From: Betaproteobacteria bacterium
GTDB taxonomy: Bacteria > Pseudomonadota > Gammaproteobacteria > Burkholderiales > SG8-39
NCBI GenBank assembly: GCA_009693435.1
Contig: SHXF01000005.1
Location: 9,765 to 73,764 of the forward strand
DNA: 64,000 nt
Reading direction: 5' to 3'
A model generated the notes under the pieces. It worked only from the letters and a program-made list of their open reading frames with translations, had not been told where the DNA came from and did no database searches. A program made the translations under genes and the position numbers. This document shows positions 40,795 to 51,340 of the stretch, one piece after another (the first letter of the stretch is position 1; each line of letters starts with the position of its first letter).

Positions 40795-41637
40795 TTACTC
40801 CGCCTTGATCACCGCCTTCAACACTGCCTCCAGCGGCGGAGGCGTGGCGGCGTCCTTGAATTCTCCCTGCCGCGCGTAGATATCGGCGGAAGCGCGATGG
40901 AAACCGCCGGGCAGACCGGCTGCTTCGAAGCTGGCGGCGATCTGCTCCATTTCGTTTACCCAGCGCCATGCCTTGCGCGCGTTGAGTGCCACCTGGTCGC
41001 TTTTTTTCAACGCGTCGGGCTGGTTGGCGGCCCACACGTCAAGCAAACCACCCTCAACGCCCTCATGCAATGCGAGCGCGCGTATGTCGGCAGCAAGGGC
41101 AATCGTGCCTTTGGTCCACGCGGCGTAGCAGACCTTGAGCGCGGATGCGGTGCCAGGCGGCCCCGCCAACGGCAGCACGCGCACCGGACTGTCCGCAAAG
41201 AGTTCGGCGATAACGCTGCTATCGGGCCCGGATACGTACAGGCGCGTGGGTGTGCCCGGCCTGGGCGGCGGGCCGACGATGCCTCCGTCGACGAAGCGCG
41301 CCCCGGCAGCCTCGACGATCCGTCCCACTTCGCGCGTGGCGTCGGGGGAGATGGCGTTCGCGTCGAGGTACAGACCTTGGAAGCCGGCCCTGGCGACGCT
41401 GCGCGCGAGTTCGAGCGCACCGTGCGGCGGGCAGATCGCGAGGATCACCTCGCAGCTGCGAATGGTCTGCTCCATCGTTCCAGCGTCTTCCAGCCCTCCC
41501 GCGCGCGCCCGTTGCGCGGTGGCGCCGCTGCGCCCTGCCGAGGCCCAGGCGACGCGATGGCCGAGCGCCACTGCGCAAGCGCCGACGGCGGCGCCCATTT
41601 CACCGGGGTGCAGCAATGCAATGTTCGTCGCGGGCAC
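40795..41637 (-). CDS. NAD(P)-binding 6-phosphogluconate-dehydrogenase-like protein with DUF1932 C-terminus
   Basis: A 280-residue oxidoreductase. The N-terminal Rossmann motif is IALLHPGEMGAAVGACAVAL (about 6-25), with LHPGEMG in the usual G-x-G-x-x-G place. ILAICPPHGALELARSV and YLDANAISPDATREV follow as in 3-hydroxyacid dehydrogenases. The C-terminal 90 residues (WTKGTIALAADIRALAL, then EMEQIAASFEAAGLPGGFHR) match the DUF1932 helical domain. The gene starts with GTG at 41637; GAGGAGG five bases upstream makes this secure. Members oxidise hydroxy acids, but the usual Lys in the active site is not identifiable by eye. It is the first gene of a pair with the small cupin. Confidence 0.85.
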   Translation of the reverse strand: MPATNIALLHPGEMGAAVGACAVALGHRVAWASAGRSGATAQRARAGGLEDAGTMEQTIRSCEVILAICPPHGALELARSVARAGFQGLYLDANAISPDATREVGRIVEAAGARFVDGGIVGPPPRPGTPTRLYVSGPDSSVIAELFADSPVRVLPLAGPPGTASALKVCYAAWTKGTIALAADIRALALHEGVEGGLLDVWAANQPDALKKSDQVALNARKAWRWVNEMEQIAASFEAAGLPGGFHRASADIYARQGEFKDAATPPPLEAVLKAVIKAE

Positions 41638-41692
41638 TGGACCTCCTCGTCAAGTAATCTGCCTGGTGTGCGGATCCGCCATCCTGCTTTTT

Positions 41693-43261
41693 CTATTTTG
41701 CAGGAACGGCACCGCTTTCGGCGCTCACATTTTGTGCGTCACGGCTTGCAGTCTTTGTGTCCGTTGCGCCGTCGTCCCGGCTGAGCAAGCGTTCCGCCGT
41801 TGGCAATGAATCGGCGTTCCACCCGCCGCCCAGCGCCCGGATCAACAGCACGCTGGCGACCAGCCGGCGGCTGCGTATATCCATGGCGGCGCGTTCGGCG
41901 TTGAGCGCGGTCGCCTGCAGGGTGACCACGCTCAGGAAGTTGATCAGCCCCGCCTTGTATTGATTCATCGCGAGCGCCACCGATTGCCGCGCAAGCTGGA
42001 GTGCTTCGTCCTGCACCCGTGCCTCCTGCTCGAGTATGCGCAAGGTCGCGAGGTTGTCCTCGACTTCCTGCAGTCCGGTGAGCACTGTTTGCCGGTATGC
42101 GGCGACGTTGGCGTCATAGCCGGCGATGGCCTGGTCGGTCAGGGCGCGCCGCTGGCCACCATCGAATAGTGTTTGCGCCAGGGTCGCCCCTATCGACCAG
42201 AAACGGCTGGGCGCGGTCAGCCACTGCGCCATGTCGGCCGTCTGGTAGCCGAGTGCGCCGGACAGCGTCAGGGCCGGAAAATAGCCGGCGTGTGCCACGC
42301 CGATCTGGGCGTTCGCCGCGGCGACGCGCCGCTCGGCCGCGGCAATGTCGGGGCGCCGCTCCAGCAGCGCCGATGGCAGGCCGACCGGCACCTCGGGCGG
42401 CTGCGCACTGAAGGGCGCGTTAGGCAGGGTGAACTCGGCAGGTGCCTTGCCGACCAGGAGCGCAATGGCGTGCTCCAATAGCGCGCGCTGCACGCCGAGA
42501 TCGATCGCCTGCGCCTGCGTGGTGCGTACCTGCGCTTGCGCTTGTATGGTGTCGGCCCTGGCGACGGTGCCGGCGTTGTACTGGTTCTGCGTGAGCTGTA
42601 CGGAGCGCTCGTAGGCGGCAATGGTGTCATCCAGCAGTTGTTTTTGCGTGTCCAGCACGCGCAGCTGGAAATAACTCTGCGCGAGTTGCGCCTGCGCCGA
42701 CAGGCGCGCCGCTTCCAGATCCGCGGCACTCGCCTGCGCGCCTGCGGCACTGGCTTCGACGGTGCGCCCGATCCGGTTCCACAGATCCGCTTCCCAGGTC
42801 GCGTTGAACGGTAGGTTGTGGTTGCTGACGGCGCCCCGGGAAACAGGCGTCGCGGAAGGCTGCGCGATGGTGGTGGACGAGGCGCGCGAGCGCGTGTTGG
42901 TGAATGCGCCGGTAACCGTCGGAAAGTATCCTGCGCGCGACTGCTGCGCGAGCGCGCTCGCCTGACGAAAACGCGCCTCGGCCAGCGCGAGGTTCTGATT
43001 GGACACATTCACCTGCTGCTGCAACTGGTCGAGCAGCGGATCGCCGAATATCTGCCACCAGTTGCCGCGCAATTCGTGATCGCGGGGTTCGGCTGTCTTC
43101 CACCCCGCCATCTCCCGGAACGCCGCGGGCGTAGCTGCGCTCGGGCGCACGTAGTCCGGTCCGGCGCCACAGCCGGCAAGGCATGCCAGCAGCACGCCGC
43201 TGAGCACGCGGCACAGTGTCGCCGTCTGCATGCGGAAGTCTCTCATTCGGGGCTCTTTCAT
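41693..43261 (-). CDS. Outer-membrane efflux lipoprotein (NodT/OprM family) of the RND system
   Basis: A 522-residue outer-membrane factor. It has a lipoprotein signal peptide with lipobox LAGC (Cys31), then [20 protein letters not shown], and two OEP repeats: [20 protein letters not shown] (first) and [20 protein letters not shown] (second, with [11 protein letters not shown]). The C-terminal 40 residues are polar and less conserved. It forms the trimeric tunnel of a tripartite efflux pump. Its ATG overlaps the TGA of the upstream MdtC-like gene (ATGA at 43258-43261), so it is the last gene of the operon and is translationally coupled. An alternative ATG at 43246 is possible. Confidence 0.92.
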   Translation of the reverse strand: MKEPRMRDFRMQTATLCRVLSGVLLACLAGCGAGPDYVRPSAATPAAFREMAGWKTAEPRDHELRGNWWQIFGDPLLDQLQQQVNVSNQNLALAEARFRQASALAQQSRAGYFPTVTGAFTNTRSRASSTTIAQPSATPVSRGAVSNHNLPFNATWEADLWNRIGRTVEASAAGAQASAADLEAARLSAQAQLAQSYFQLRVLDTQKQLLDDTIAAYERSVQLTQNQYNAGTVARADTIQAQAQVRTTQAQAIDLGVQRALLEHAIALLVGKAPAEFTLPNAPFSAQPPEVPVGLPSALLERRPDIAAAERRVAAANAQIGVAHAGYFPALTLSGALGYQTADMAQWLTAPSRFWSIGATLAQTLFDGGQRRALTDQAIAGYDANVAAYRQTVLTGLQEVEDNLATLRILEQEARVQDEALQLARQSVALAMNQYKAGLINFLSVVTLQATALNAERAAMDIRSRRLVASVLLIRALGGGWNADSLPTAERLLSRDDGATDTKTASRDAQNVSAESGAVPAK

Positions 43262-46200
43262 GTCTGCGCTGCTTGCGGCCGTCCGGATGCGGAAGGCCCG
43301 GTCAGAGGCTGCGGCAATGCCGCGCCAGAACGCCGCCTGCGCTGCGCCCACAGCCGGAACCGGTCCAGATAAAGATAGACCACCGGCGTGGTGTAAAGGG
43401 TGAGTAGCTGGCTGACGGCGAGGCCGCCGACGATGGCAATGCCGAGCGGGCGGCGGAATTCCGCACCATCGCCCGCGCCCAGCGCCAGCGGCACGGCGCC
43501 CAGCAGCGCCGCCACGGTGGTCATCATGATGGGCCTGAAACGCAGCAGGCAGGCCTGGAAGATCGCGTCCCGCGGGGACAGGCCGTGGCGGCGTTCGGCG
43601 TCGAGCGCGAAGTCGATCATCATGATGGCGTTCTTCTTGACGATGCCGATCAGCAGGATCACGCCGATGAAGGCGATGATACTGAATTCCGTGTCGCAGG
43701 CGAGCAGCGCCAGCAGCGCGCCCACCCCCGCCGAAGGCAGGGTGGAGAGTATGGTGACCGGATGGACCAGGCTCTCGTAGAGCACACCGAGCACGATGTA
43801 CACCGCCAGCAGTGCGGTCAGGATCAGCCAGGGCTGGCTTTGCAGCGACGCCTGAAAGGCGCGTGCCGTGCCCTGGAAAGTGCCGTGCACCGAGGTCGGG
43901 ACGCCGATGCTGTCCATGGTGTCGCTGATGGCACGGGTGGCGTCCGACAGCGAGACGCCGGGGGGCAGGTTGAAGGAAATGGTGGAGGCGGCGAACTGAC
44001 CCTGGTGATTGACGTTGAGTGCCGTGTTGGTCGGCTCGTAGCGGCTGAAGGCGGACAGTGGTACCGCGGTGCCGTCGGTTGCCATGACGTAGATCAGCTT
44101 GAGCGATTCCGGGCTTTGCCAGTATTCCGGCGCCGCTTCCATGACTACGCGGTACTGGTTGAGCGGGTTGTAGATGGTCGAGACCTGGCGCTGGCCGAAG
44201 GCGTCGTTCAAGGTCGCATCTATCATGCGCGTGGTGACCCCCAGGCGTGCTGCCGTGTCCCGATCGATCACCAGTGAGGTCTGCAGGCCGCGCTCCTGCT
44301 GGTCGGTATTCACGTCGACCAGTTCCGGCCGATCCGCGAGCGCGCGCCGCAGGCGCGGGTCCCAGGCGCGCAATTCAGCGAGTTCGTCGGCCTGCAGGGT
44401 GAACTGGTACTGCGCGTTGCTCGGTCGTCCGCCTATGCGTATGTCCTGCACCGGCACGAGGAACAGGCTGGCACCGGGTTCGCGCGCCAGGTTGCCGCGC
44501 AGGCGCGCCACCACCCTGTCCGCGGACAGGGTGCGTTCGTTGAGCGGCTTGAGGGTGGCGAACATGAAACCGCTGTTGCGCCCGCCGCCGGTGAAGGCGA
44601 TCACGTTCTCCACCGCCGGATCGGCGCGCACGATGTCGACAAAATTGGCGAGCTTGATGCGCATCGCCTGAAACGAAATGCTCTGGTCCGCCTGGATGTT
44701 GCCGACCAGCCGGCCGGTGTCCTGCTGCGGAAAGAATCCCTTCGGGATGATCACATACAGGTAGACGTTGAGGCAGACAGTCGCAAACAGCAGCACCATC
44801 ATCAACACGCCGTGGCGCAACGCCCAGCCGAGCGATCGTCCGTAGCCGCGCACCAGTGCAGCGAAGGCGCGCGAGGCGGCGCGTTGCAGGCGGCCTGGCT
44901 GATGGCCGGATGCGTTGGTGTCGCGACCGCGCAGCAGCAGCGCACACATCATCGGTGTAGTGGTCAGCGACACCAGCAGCGACACCATGATGGCCACAGA
45001 CAGGGTGACCGCGAATTCTCGGAACAGCCGGCCCACGATGCCGCCCATCAGCAGGATGGGAATGAACACCGCGATCAGCGACAGGCTCATCGACAGCACC
45101 GTAAACCCCACTTCGCGTGCGCCCAGCAGGGCGGCCTGCACCGGCTTCATCCCCCGCTCAATGTGGCGTGACACGTTTTCCAGCACGACGATGGCGTCGT
45201 CGACGACGAATCCGGTGGCTATGGTGAGGGCCATGAGGGAGAGGTTGTTCAGGCTGTAGCCGAGCAGGTGCATGACGCCGAAGGTGCCTATCAGCGAAAT
45301 GGGCACCGCAACGCTGGGAATAAGCGCCGCACGGACATTCCCCAGGAACAGGAACACCACCATGATCACCAGCGCGGTGGAGATAAGCAGGGTGCGCTCG
45401 ACTTCGCGCAGCGAGGCGCGGATGGTAGGCGTGCGGTCCAGCGCGACTTCCAGGTTGATGGCGCTGGGAATGGAGGCGCGCATCAGCGGCAGCAGGTCGC
45501 GAATGCGGTCCACAGTCTCGATGATGTTGGCATTCGGCTGGCGGTTCAGGATCACCAGCACCGAGGGCTTGCCGTTGGCGGACCCGGCGTTGCGCAGGTC
45601 CTGCACCGAGTCGACGACTTCGCCGACGTCGGACAGGCGCACCGCCGCGCCATTGCGATAGGCCACAATCAGCGGCAGGTATTCGGCCGCCTTTTTCGCC
45701 TGGTCGTTGGCGTAGATCTGCCACTGCCGCTCGCCATCCTCGACCACACCCTTGGGACGGTTGGCATTGGTGGCGGCGATGGCGGCGCGCACCGCCTCGA
45801 AGCCGATGCCGTACTTGTTGAGCGCATTCGGATTGAGTTCCACGCGCACCGCCGGCAGGGCGCTGCCGCCTATGGTCACCTGGCCTATGCCCCGCACCTG
45901 CGCGAATTTCTGCGCGAGTATGGTGGAGGCGGCGTCGTACATCTGTCCCTGGGTCATCGATTCCGATGTCAGCGACAGGATCATGATGGGCGCGTCGGCC
46001 GGATTGACCTTGCGATAGGTCGGATTATTCGGCAGGCCCGTGGGCAGCAGGGTTCGCGCGCCGTTTATGGCCGCCTGCACTTCCCGGGCGGCGCCGTCTA
46101 TGTCGCGGCTGAGGTCGAACTGCAACACCACGCGCGTCGAGCCGAGCGAACTTGAGGAGGTCATCTCCGTGATGCCGGCGATGCGTCCCAGCGCGCGCTC

Positions 46201-46401
46201 CAGCGGTGTCGCAACCGTTGCCGCCATCGTCTCCGGGCTCGCCCCGGGCAATTGCGCCTGCACCGATATGGTCGGATAGTCGACCTGCGGCAGTGGCGAG
46301 ACCGGCAACAGCCGGAACGCCATGATGCCGGCAAGCGCGAGACCCACGGTCAGCAGGGTCGTGGCGACCGGCCGGGCTATGAACGGTGCGGAGACGTTCA
46401 T
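43258..46401 (-). CDS. mdtC: RND multidrug efflux permease, MdtC-like
   Basis: A 1047-residue inner-membrane pump with twelve membrane segments and two large periplasmic loops. N-terminus: [20 protein letters not shown]. Family stretches are [40 protein letters not shown] (the Asp pair of the proton relay), [40 protein letters not shown] and [20 protein letters not shown]. In E. coli MdtB and MdtC form a mixed trimer, and here too two paralogues are in tandem. Its start overlaps the end of the MdtB-like gene by 4 bases (ATGA). Substrates of the family include bile salts, novobiocin and others; those here are not known. Confidence 0.92.
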   Translation of the reverse strand: MNVSAPFIARPVATTLLTVGLALAGIMAFRLLPVSPLPQVDYPTISVQAQLPGASPETMAATVATPLERALGRIAGITEMTSSSSLGSTRVVLQFDLSRDIDGAAREVQAAINGARTLLPTGLPNNPTYRKVNPADAPIMILSLTSESMTQGQMYDAASTILAQKFAQVRGIGQVTIGGSALPAVRVELNPNALNKYGIGFEAVRAAIAATNANRPKGVVEDGERQWQIYANDQAKKAAEYLPLIVAYRNGAAVRLSDVGEVVDSVQDLRNAGSANGKPSVLVILNRQPNANIIETVDRIRDLLPLMRASIPSAINLEVALDRTPTIRASLREVERTLLISTALVIMVVFLFLGNVRAALIPSVAVPISLIGTFGVMHLLGYSLNNLSLMALTIATGFVVDDAIVVLENVSRHIERGMKPVQAALLGAREVGFTVLSMSLSLIAVFIPILLMGGIVGRLFREFAVTLSVAIMVSLLVSLTTTPMMCALLLRGRDTNASGHQPGRLQRAASRAFAALVRGYGRSLGWALRHGVLMMVLLFATVCLNVYLYVIIPKGFFPQQDTGRLVGNIQADQSISFQAMRIKLANFVDIVRADPAVENVIAFTGGGRNSGFMFATLKPLNERTLSADRVVARLRGNLAREPGASLFLVPVQDIRIGGRPSNAQYQFTLQADELAELRAWDPRLRRALADRPELVDVNTDQQERGLQTSLVIDRDTAARLGVTTRMIDATLNDAFGQRQVSTIYNPLNQYRVVMEAAPEYWQSPESLKLIYVMATDGTAVPLSAFSRYEPTNTALNVNHQGQFAASTISFNLPPGVSLSDATRAISDTMDSIGVPTSVHGTFQGTARAFQASLQSQPWLILTALLAVYIVLGVLYESLVHPVTILSTLPSAGVGALLALLACDTEFSIIAFIGVILLIGIVKKNAIMMIDFALDAERRHGLSPRDAIFQACLLRFRPIMMTTVAALLGAVPLALGAGDGAEFRRPLGIAIVGGLAVSQLLTLYTTPVVYLYLDRFRLWAQRRRRSGAALPQPLTGPSASGRPQAAQT

Positions 46402-49400
46402 GACCTTGTGGGGTCGCCCGATGCGGCGGGATTTCCGCCGGGTTGCGCCGGCACGGCCGACAGGGACACACCTGAGTTCCCGGCGCCGAAGCGGCGCGCG
46501 AGCTTGTCGAAAGCCAGGTAGATCACCGGCGTGGTGAACAAGGTGAGTACCTGCGAGAGCAGCAACCCGCCCACCATGGTGATGCCCAGCGGATGGCGCA
46601 GTTCCGAGCCCACGCCGCTGCCGAGCATCAACGGCAGCGCCGAGAGCAGCGCCGCCATGGTGGTCATCATGATGGGCCGGAAGCGCAGCAGCGCTGCCTG
46701 GCGGATGGCTTCCAGCGGGCTCATGCCTTCGTTGCGCTCGGCGTCCAGGGCGAAGTCGATCATCATGATGGCGTTTTTCTTGACGATGCCGATCAGGAGG
46801 ATGATGCCGATGATGCCGATGATGCCGAGGTCGCTGCCGGCGATCATGAGCGCGAGGAGCGCGCCCACGCCGGCCGAGGGCAGGGTGGACAGTATGGTGA
46901 TGGGATGGATATAGCTCTCGTACAGCACGCCCAGCACGATGTACATGGTGACTATGGCGGCGAGGATGAGCAGCAGGGTATTGTCCAGCGACGCCTGGAA
47001 GGCGAGGGCAGCCCCCTGGAAGCGCGTCTGCAGGCCGGCAGGCATGGCGAGTTCACGTTCGGCATCGCGTATGGCACGCACGGCATCGCCGAGCGAAGCG
47101 GGCGAGTTGCCCTCGCGTCCGAGGTTGAACGACAGGGTTGCGGACGGAAACTGGCCCAGATGGTTGATCACCAGCGGCGCGGGCTTTTCGCTGATCTTCG
47201 CCACGGTGGCGAGGCGCACCTGCTGCGGTAACCCGGCAGCGCCGGAACCGGGCAGACTGGAATTCACATAGATGTCCCCCAGGGCCGCTGGGCCGTTGCG
47301 ATATTCGGGCCCCACTTCCAGCACCACCCGGTACTGCGTGGTCTGGGTGAAGATGGTGGACACCAGCCGCTGGCCATAGGCGTTGTACAGGGCATTGTCG
47401 ATCGAGGCAGGCGTCACGCCCAGCCGGCTCGCCGTGGCACGGTCGATTTCTACGTAGGTCTGCAGTCCGTCGTCCTGCAGGTCGCTCGCCACGTCGGCCA
47501 GTTGCGGCAACTGCCGCAGGCGCGCCAGCAGCCGCGGCACCCACAGGCTCAATTCGGCCGGGTCGGCGTCTTCGACGCTCATCTGATACTGGGTGCGGCT
47601 GACGCGGTTTTCTATGGTCAGGTCCTGCACCGGCTGCATGTAGAGCGCGATGCCTTCGATCTTCGCCAGGCGCGGCTGCATGCGGCGGATGACTTCCAGT
47701 GCGCTGATGCGGGAACCGTCCGGATTGCGCGCATCCGGCGGCTTCAGATTGATCAGTATGCGGCCGCTGTTGAGGGTGGCGTTGATGCCGTCCACACCGA
47801 TGAAGGACGACAGGCTCTCGACGGCGGAATCCTCCAGCACGGCGCTCGCCAGGACCTGCTGGCGTTCCGCCATGGCGGCAAAGGAGATCGACTGGGATGC
47901 CTCCGACACGCCCTGGATGACCCCGGTGTCCTGAATGGGAAAGAAGCCCTTGGGTATGAACAGGTAGAGTACGACGGTGAGCACCAGGGTGGCAATGGCC
48001 ACGAGGAGGGTGGCAGCTTCGCGCTGAAGCACCCAGTCCAGCGCCACCCCGTATCGGGCGATGATCCGGTCGAAGTAGCGGCCGCTGACCCGGTAGAACC
48101 AGCCTTGCTGCGCTTCGGGCGTGTGGCGCAGCAGGCGCGCGCACATCATCGGTGTCAAGGTCAGGGACACCACCGCCGAGATGAGAATCGCCACCGCGAG
48201 CGTGATGGCGAATTCGCGAAACAGCCGTCCCACGACATCGCCCATGAACAGCAGCGGAATCAGCACGGCAATAAGCGAAAAGGTCAGCGAGATGATGGTG
48301 AAGCCTATTTGCTGCGCGCCCTTCAGTGCCGCTTCCAGCGGCGCGTAGCCCTTCTCGATGTAGCGCGAAATGTTTTCTATCATCACGATGGCGTCATCGA
48401 CGACGAACCCCGTCGCCACGGTCAACGCCATCAAGGTGAGGTTGTTGATGCTGAACCCGGCGAAATACATGACGCAGAAGGTGCCGATCAGGGAGACGGG
48501 CACCGCGATGCTGGGGATGATCGTCCCGGACGCGGTGCGCAGGAAAAGGAAAATCACCATCACCACCAGCGCGATAGCGAGCAGGAGTTCGAACTGCACG
48601 TCCTTGACCGAGGCGCGGATGGTGGTGGTGCGGTCGGTGAGCAGGGTCACTTCCACCGAACCCGGCAGGGTTGCCTGCAACCGCGGCAACAAGCCCTTCA
48701 CCCGGTCCGCCACTTCGATGACGTTGGCGCCGGGTTGGCGCTGGATATTGAGAATCACCGCCGCGGATTCATTGGCCCAGGCCGCCAGCCGCACGTTCTC
48801 CACGTCATCGACCGAGGTGGCGATGTCCGCCATGCGCACCGGCCGGCCATTGCGCCAGGCGACGATGAGGGCCAGGTATTCGTCCGCCGACTTGAGCTGA
48901 TCGTTGGCATCGATGGTGGAGGCGCGGGCGGGTCCGTCGAAGCTGCCCTTGGCCTGGTTGACATTGGCATTGGCTATCGCCAGTCGCACGTCATCCAGGC
49001 TGAGACCGTAGGCCGCCGCCGCCTTGGGATTGACCTGGATGCGCACAGCAGGGCGCTGGCCGCCGCTCAAACTCACCAGTCCGACACCCGGAAGCTGGGA
49101 AATCTTTTGCGCGAGGCGCGTATCCACCAGGTTCTGCACTTTCGGCAGCGGCATGGTCTCGGAGGTGATGGCGAGGGTGATGATGGGCGAATCCGCCGGA
49201 TTGACTTTGCTGTAAATCGGCGGAACGGGCAGGTCCTGTGGCAGAAGATTGCTCGCCGCGTTGATCGCGGCCTGCACTTCCTGCTCCGCGACGTCCAGGG
49301 TCAGCGCGAGGCTGAACTGCAGGGTGATCACCGAGGCGCCGCCGGAGTTGGTCGATGCCATCTGATTGAGTCCGGGCATCTGGCCGAACTGGCGTTCCAG

Positions 49401-49598
49401 CGGCGCGGTGATCGACGAGGTCACCACTTCGGGACTCGCGCCCGGATACAAGGTGACCACCTGTATGGTCGGGTAGTCCACTTCCGGCAGCGCCGACAGC
49501 GGCAGCATGCGATAGGAGACCAGACCGGCGAGCACGATGGCGAGCATCAGCAGCGAGGTGGCCACCGGACGCAGGATGAACAGGCGGGAAGGATTCAT
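46398..49598 (-). CDS. mdtB: RND multidrug efflux permease, MdtB-like
   Basis: A 1066-residue RND pump starting [20 protein letters not shown]. Other marks are [40 protein letters not shown] (proton-relay Asp pair), [40 protein letters not shown] and [20 protein letters not shown]. The pairing with the next gene and their order (fusion protein, B-like, C-like, outer-membrane factor) match the mdtABC layout. It starts 21 bases after the fusion-protein stop codon and overlaps the MdtC-like gene by 4 bases. Assignment of B versus C rests on order and overall resemblance rather than on a diagnostic residue. Confidence 0.92.
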   Translation of the reverse strand: MNPSRLFILRPVATSLLMLAIVLAGLVSYRMLPLSALPEVDYPTIQVVTLYPGASPEVVTSSITAPLERQFGQMPGLNQMASTNSGGASVITLQFSLALTLDVAEQEVQAAINAASNLLPQDLPVPPIYSKVNPADSPIITLAITSETMPLPKVQNLVDTRLAQKISQLPGVGLVSLSGGQRPAVRIQVNPKAAAAYGLSLDDVRLAIANANVNQAKGSFDGPARASTIDANDQLKSADEYLALIVAWRNGRPVRMADIATSVDDVENVRLAAWANESAAVILNIQRQPGANVIEVADRVKGLLPRLQATLPGSVEVTLLTDRTTTIRASVKDVQFELLLAIALVVMVIFLFLRTASGTIIPSIAVPVSLIGTFCVMYFAGFSINNLTLMALTVATGFVVDDAIVMIENISRYIEKGYAPLEAALKGAQQIGFTIISLTFSLIAVLIPLLFMGDVVGRLFREFAITLAVAILISAVVSLTLTPMMCARLLRHTPEAQQGWFYRVSGRYFDRIIARYGVALDWVLQREAATLLVAIATLVLTVVLYLFIPKGFFPIQDTGVIQGVSEASQSISFAAMAERQQVLASAVLEDSAVESLSSFIGVDGINATLNSGRILINLKPPDARNPDGSRISALEVIRRMQPRLAKIEGIALYMQPVQDLTIENRVSRTQYQMSVEDADPAELSLWVPRLLARLRQLPQLADVASDLQDDGLQTYVEIDRATASRLGVTPASIDNALYNAYGQRLVSTIFTQTTQYRVVLEVGPEYRNGPAALGDIYVNSSLPGSGAAGLPQQVRLATVAKISEKPAPLVINHLGQFPSATLSFNLGREGNSPASLGDAVRAIRDAERELAMPAGLQTRFQGAALAFQASLDNTLLLILAAIVTMYIVLGVLYESYIHPITILSTLPSAGVGALLALMIAGSDLGIIGIIGIILLIGIVKKNAIMMIDFALDAERNEGMSPLEAIRQAALLRFRPIMMTTMAALLSALPLMLGSGVGSELRHPLGITMVGGLLLSQVLTLFTTPVIYLAFDKLARRFGAGNSGVSLSAVPAQPGGNPAASGDPTRS

Positions 49599-49619
49599 CG
49601 ATCGCGCTATCGGTCGCAG

Positions 49620-51101
49620 CTACTGCGGGGACGGCGCGCCGGCATCTGCACCTTTGCGCCAACCGCCTTTGCGCAATTCCCCCTTGGCGGATTGGTCTTT
49701 GCCGGATTCTCCTTTGGCGGACTCACCTCTGCCTGATTCACCTCTGCCTGATTCACCTCTGCCTGATTCACCTTTGCCGAATTCGCTCTTGCCGTCTTCC
49801 AGCTTGCCGTCTTCCCGCTTGCCGCCTTCCCGCTTGCTGCCTTCGCCGCGACCGCCCTTGCGGCCGTCCTTTCCTGCTGCGGCATTGCGCCCGCCGACAT
49901 CAACCTTGCCGCCCTGACGAAGTTTGTCGGCGCCGTCGGTGACCACGATTTCGCCCGGGGCCAGGCCTTTTTCTATGGCGATATTTTCGCCCTGCACGGG
50001 CCCCAGGCTCACCTGCCGGATGGTGACGGTGCTGTCCTCCTTCACGACGTAGACGAATGTGCCCTGGCTGCCGCGCTGCACCGCCGCCGACGGAATCACG
50101 GTTGCGCCTTGTTTCATTTCCAGCTGCATGCGCGTATTGACGAACTGGTTCGGGAACAGGCTGAAATCCTTATTGGAAAACTGGGCTTTGAGCTTGAGCG
50201 TGCCGGTGGTGCTGTCGATCTGGTTATCCACGGTGAGCAACGTGCCGGTGGCCAGCCGGGTTTTTTCGGCCCGGTCCCATGCTTCGACGGGAAGCTTCTC
50301 CCGTGCCCGCAGTTTCGCCATGACGCCGGGCACGTTGTCTTCGGGCATGGTGAACACCACGCTGATCGGCTCCAGTTGCGTGATGACGACGATGCCGCTC
50401 GCGTCGCCCGCGCGCACGATGTTGCCGGGATCGACAAGACGCAGACCGAGCCGGCCGCTGATGGGCGCGGTGATGCGACAGTAGTAGAGCTGAAGCTTTG
50501 CCGTGTCGATGGCCGCCTGGTCCACCTTTGCCGTGGCTTCGTATTGCCGCACCAAAGATTCCTGCGTGTCGAGCTGCTGTCGGGCGATCGAGTCCTGCTG
50601 GAACAGCGTTCGATAACGCTCCAGGTCGAGCCGCGCATTGCGCAGTAGCGCCTGGTCCCGCGCCATCTGCCCTTCGGCCTGGGCGAGTTGTGCTTCCCAG
50701 GTGCGCGGATCGATCTCCGCCAGCAGGTCGCCGGCCTTCACGATCTGTCCTTCGGTAAACAGCGTTCTCATCAATTGGCCGTCGATGCGCGAGCGCACTG
50801 TCACGGTGGCCAGGGGCGTGACCGTGCCCAGTCCGGCGAGAATCACCGGAACATCGGCGCTCTTTGCCGGCACCGCTACCACCGGCATCGGGCGGTTAGG
50901 GTCGAATCCCTTCCGGCCGCCCGGTCGCTGCTTATGTTGCACCGCCTGCGGTTCGCCGGATGGCGCGACATAGTAGAAGTAGTAACCGGCCGCGCCGGCC
51001 GCCGCGATCAGGCAAAGCAGGAACACCGACAGCCCCCAGTTTCGGGGCTTGCGGCCGCCGGAGGGGGCGGCGTAACCGAGTTCGGCGTCTGGTTCGTTCA
51101 T
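49620..51101 (-). CDS. mdtA: RND membrane fusion protein, MdtA-like, with repetitive charged tail
   Basis: A 493-residue periplasmic adaptor. One membrane segment (about 20-42) anchors it. The barrel-sandwich and hairpin regions are clear: VTVRSRIDGQLMRTLFTEGQ, GDLLAEIDPRTWEAQLAQAE, LYYCRITAPISGRLGLRLVD and TVIPSAAVQRGSQGTFVYV. After about residue 402 comes a 90-residue tail, absent from ordinary MdtA, made of Gly-Glu-Ser/Gly-Lys-type repeats (GRGESGRGESGRGESAKGES). The tail is highly charged and likely disordered. The ATG at 51101 is used because the open frame upstream has no similarity. First gene of the efflux operon. Confidence 0.9.
   Translation of the reverse strand: MNEPDAELGYAAPSGGRKPRNWGLSVFLLCLIAAAGAAGYYFYYVAPSGEPQAVQHKQRPGGRKGFDPNRPMPVVAVPAKSADVPVILAGLGTVTPLATVTVRSRIDGQLMRTLFTEGQIVKAGDLLAEIDPRTWEAQLAQAEGQMARDQALLRNARLDLERYRTLFQQDSIARQQLDTQESLVRQYEATAKVDQAAIDTAKLQLYYCRITAPISGRLGLRLVDPGNIVRAGDASGIVVITQLEPISVVFTMPEDNVPGVMAKLRAREKLPVEAWDRAEKTRLATGTLLTVDNQIDSTTGTLKLKAQFSNKDFSLFPNQFVNTRMQLEMKQGATVIPSAAVQRGSQGTFVYVVKEDSTVTIRQVSLGPVQGENIAIEKGLAPGEIVVTDGADKLRQGGKVDVGGRNAAAGKDGRKGGRGEGSKREGGKREDGKLEDGKSEFGKGESGRGESGRGESGRGESAKGESGKDQSAKGELRKGGWRKGADAGAPSPQ
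49726..49770. repeat. 15-bp tandem repeat inside mdtA
   Basis: Three perfect contiguous copies of CCTCTGCCTGATTCA at 49726-49740, 49741-49755 and 49756-49770 are flanked by degenerate copies on both sides. On the minus strand they encode Gly-Arg-Gly-Glu-Ser pentapeptides. A unit of 15 keeps the frame, so copy-number change would lengthen or shorten the tail of the adaptor without breaking the gene. Confidence 0.9.
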
Positions 51102-51244
51102 GTAGGAACCTGAAATGCAGGGAATGGGAAAGTGGGAAGGGATGCTTATAACGCTCACGTACGGCTACCGGCAAGTCGCGCCTGTTACCAGATGTGTCTC
51201 TTCTTTCGGGTCAATCGAGGCTGCGCATCCCGTCCGCGTGTCCG

Positions 51245-51340
51245 CTAGACCCCCAGCCCGCCCTTTGAGATCCCCGAAAGCAGGATGGCAGGAACTGCTG
51301 CCACCCGGAACCACGGGTCGGTGAGCAGCGTCAGGGTCAC
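51245..51340 (-). pseudogene. N-terminal stub of a TauE/SafE-type permease
   Basis: A 31-codon frame reads VTLTLLTDPWFRVAAVPAIL then LSGISKGGLGV and a TAG. It resembles the opening of sulfite exporter TauE/SafE permeases (D-P-x-F-W-x-A-A-V-P-A-V-L-L-x-G-I-S-K-x-G-F). Its GTG overlaps the TGA of the acyl-CoA ligase (GTGA), as if once the last gene of that operon. Nothing similar to the rest of the permease follows in any frame. Short, but the match is in order; a chance small ORF is the alternative. Confidence 0.55.

Noticed and set aside
47502..49736. 744-residue plus-strand frame opposite mdtB
   Set aside because: Long antisense frames are common in high-GC genes; amino-acid content (His, Arg, Gly, Gln) is typical of a shadow.
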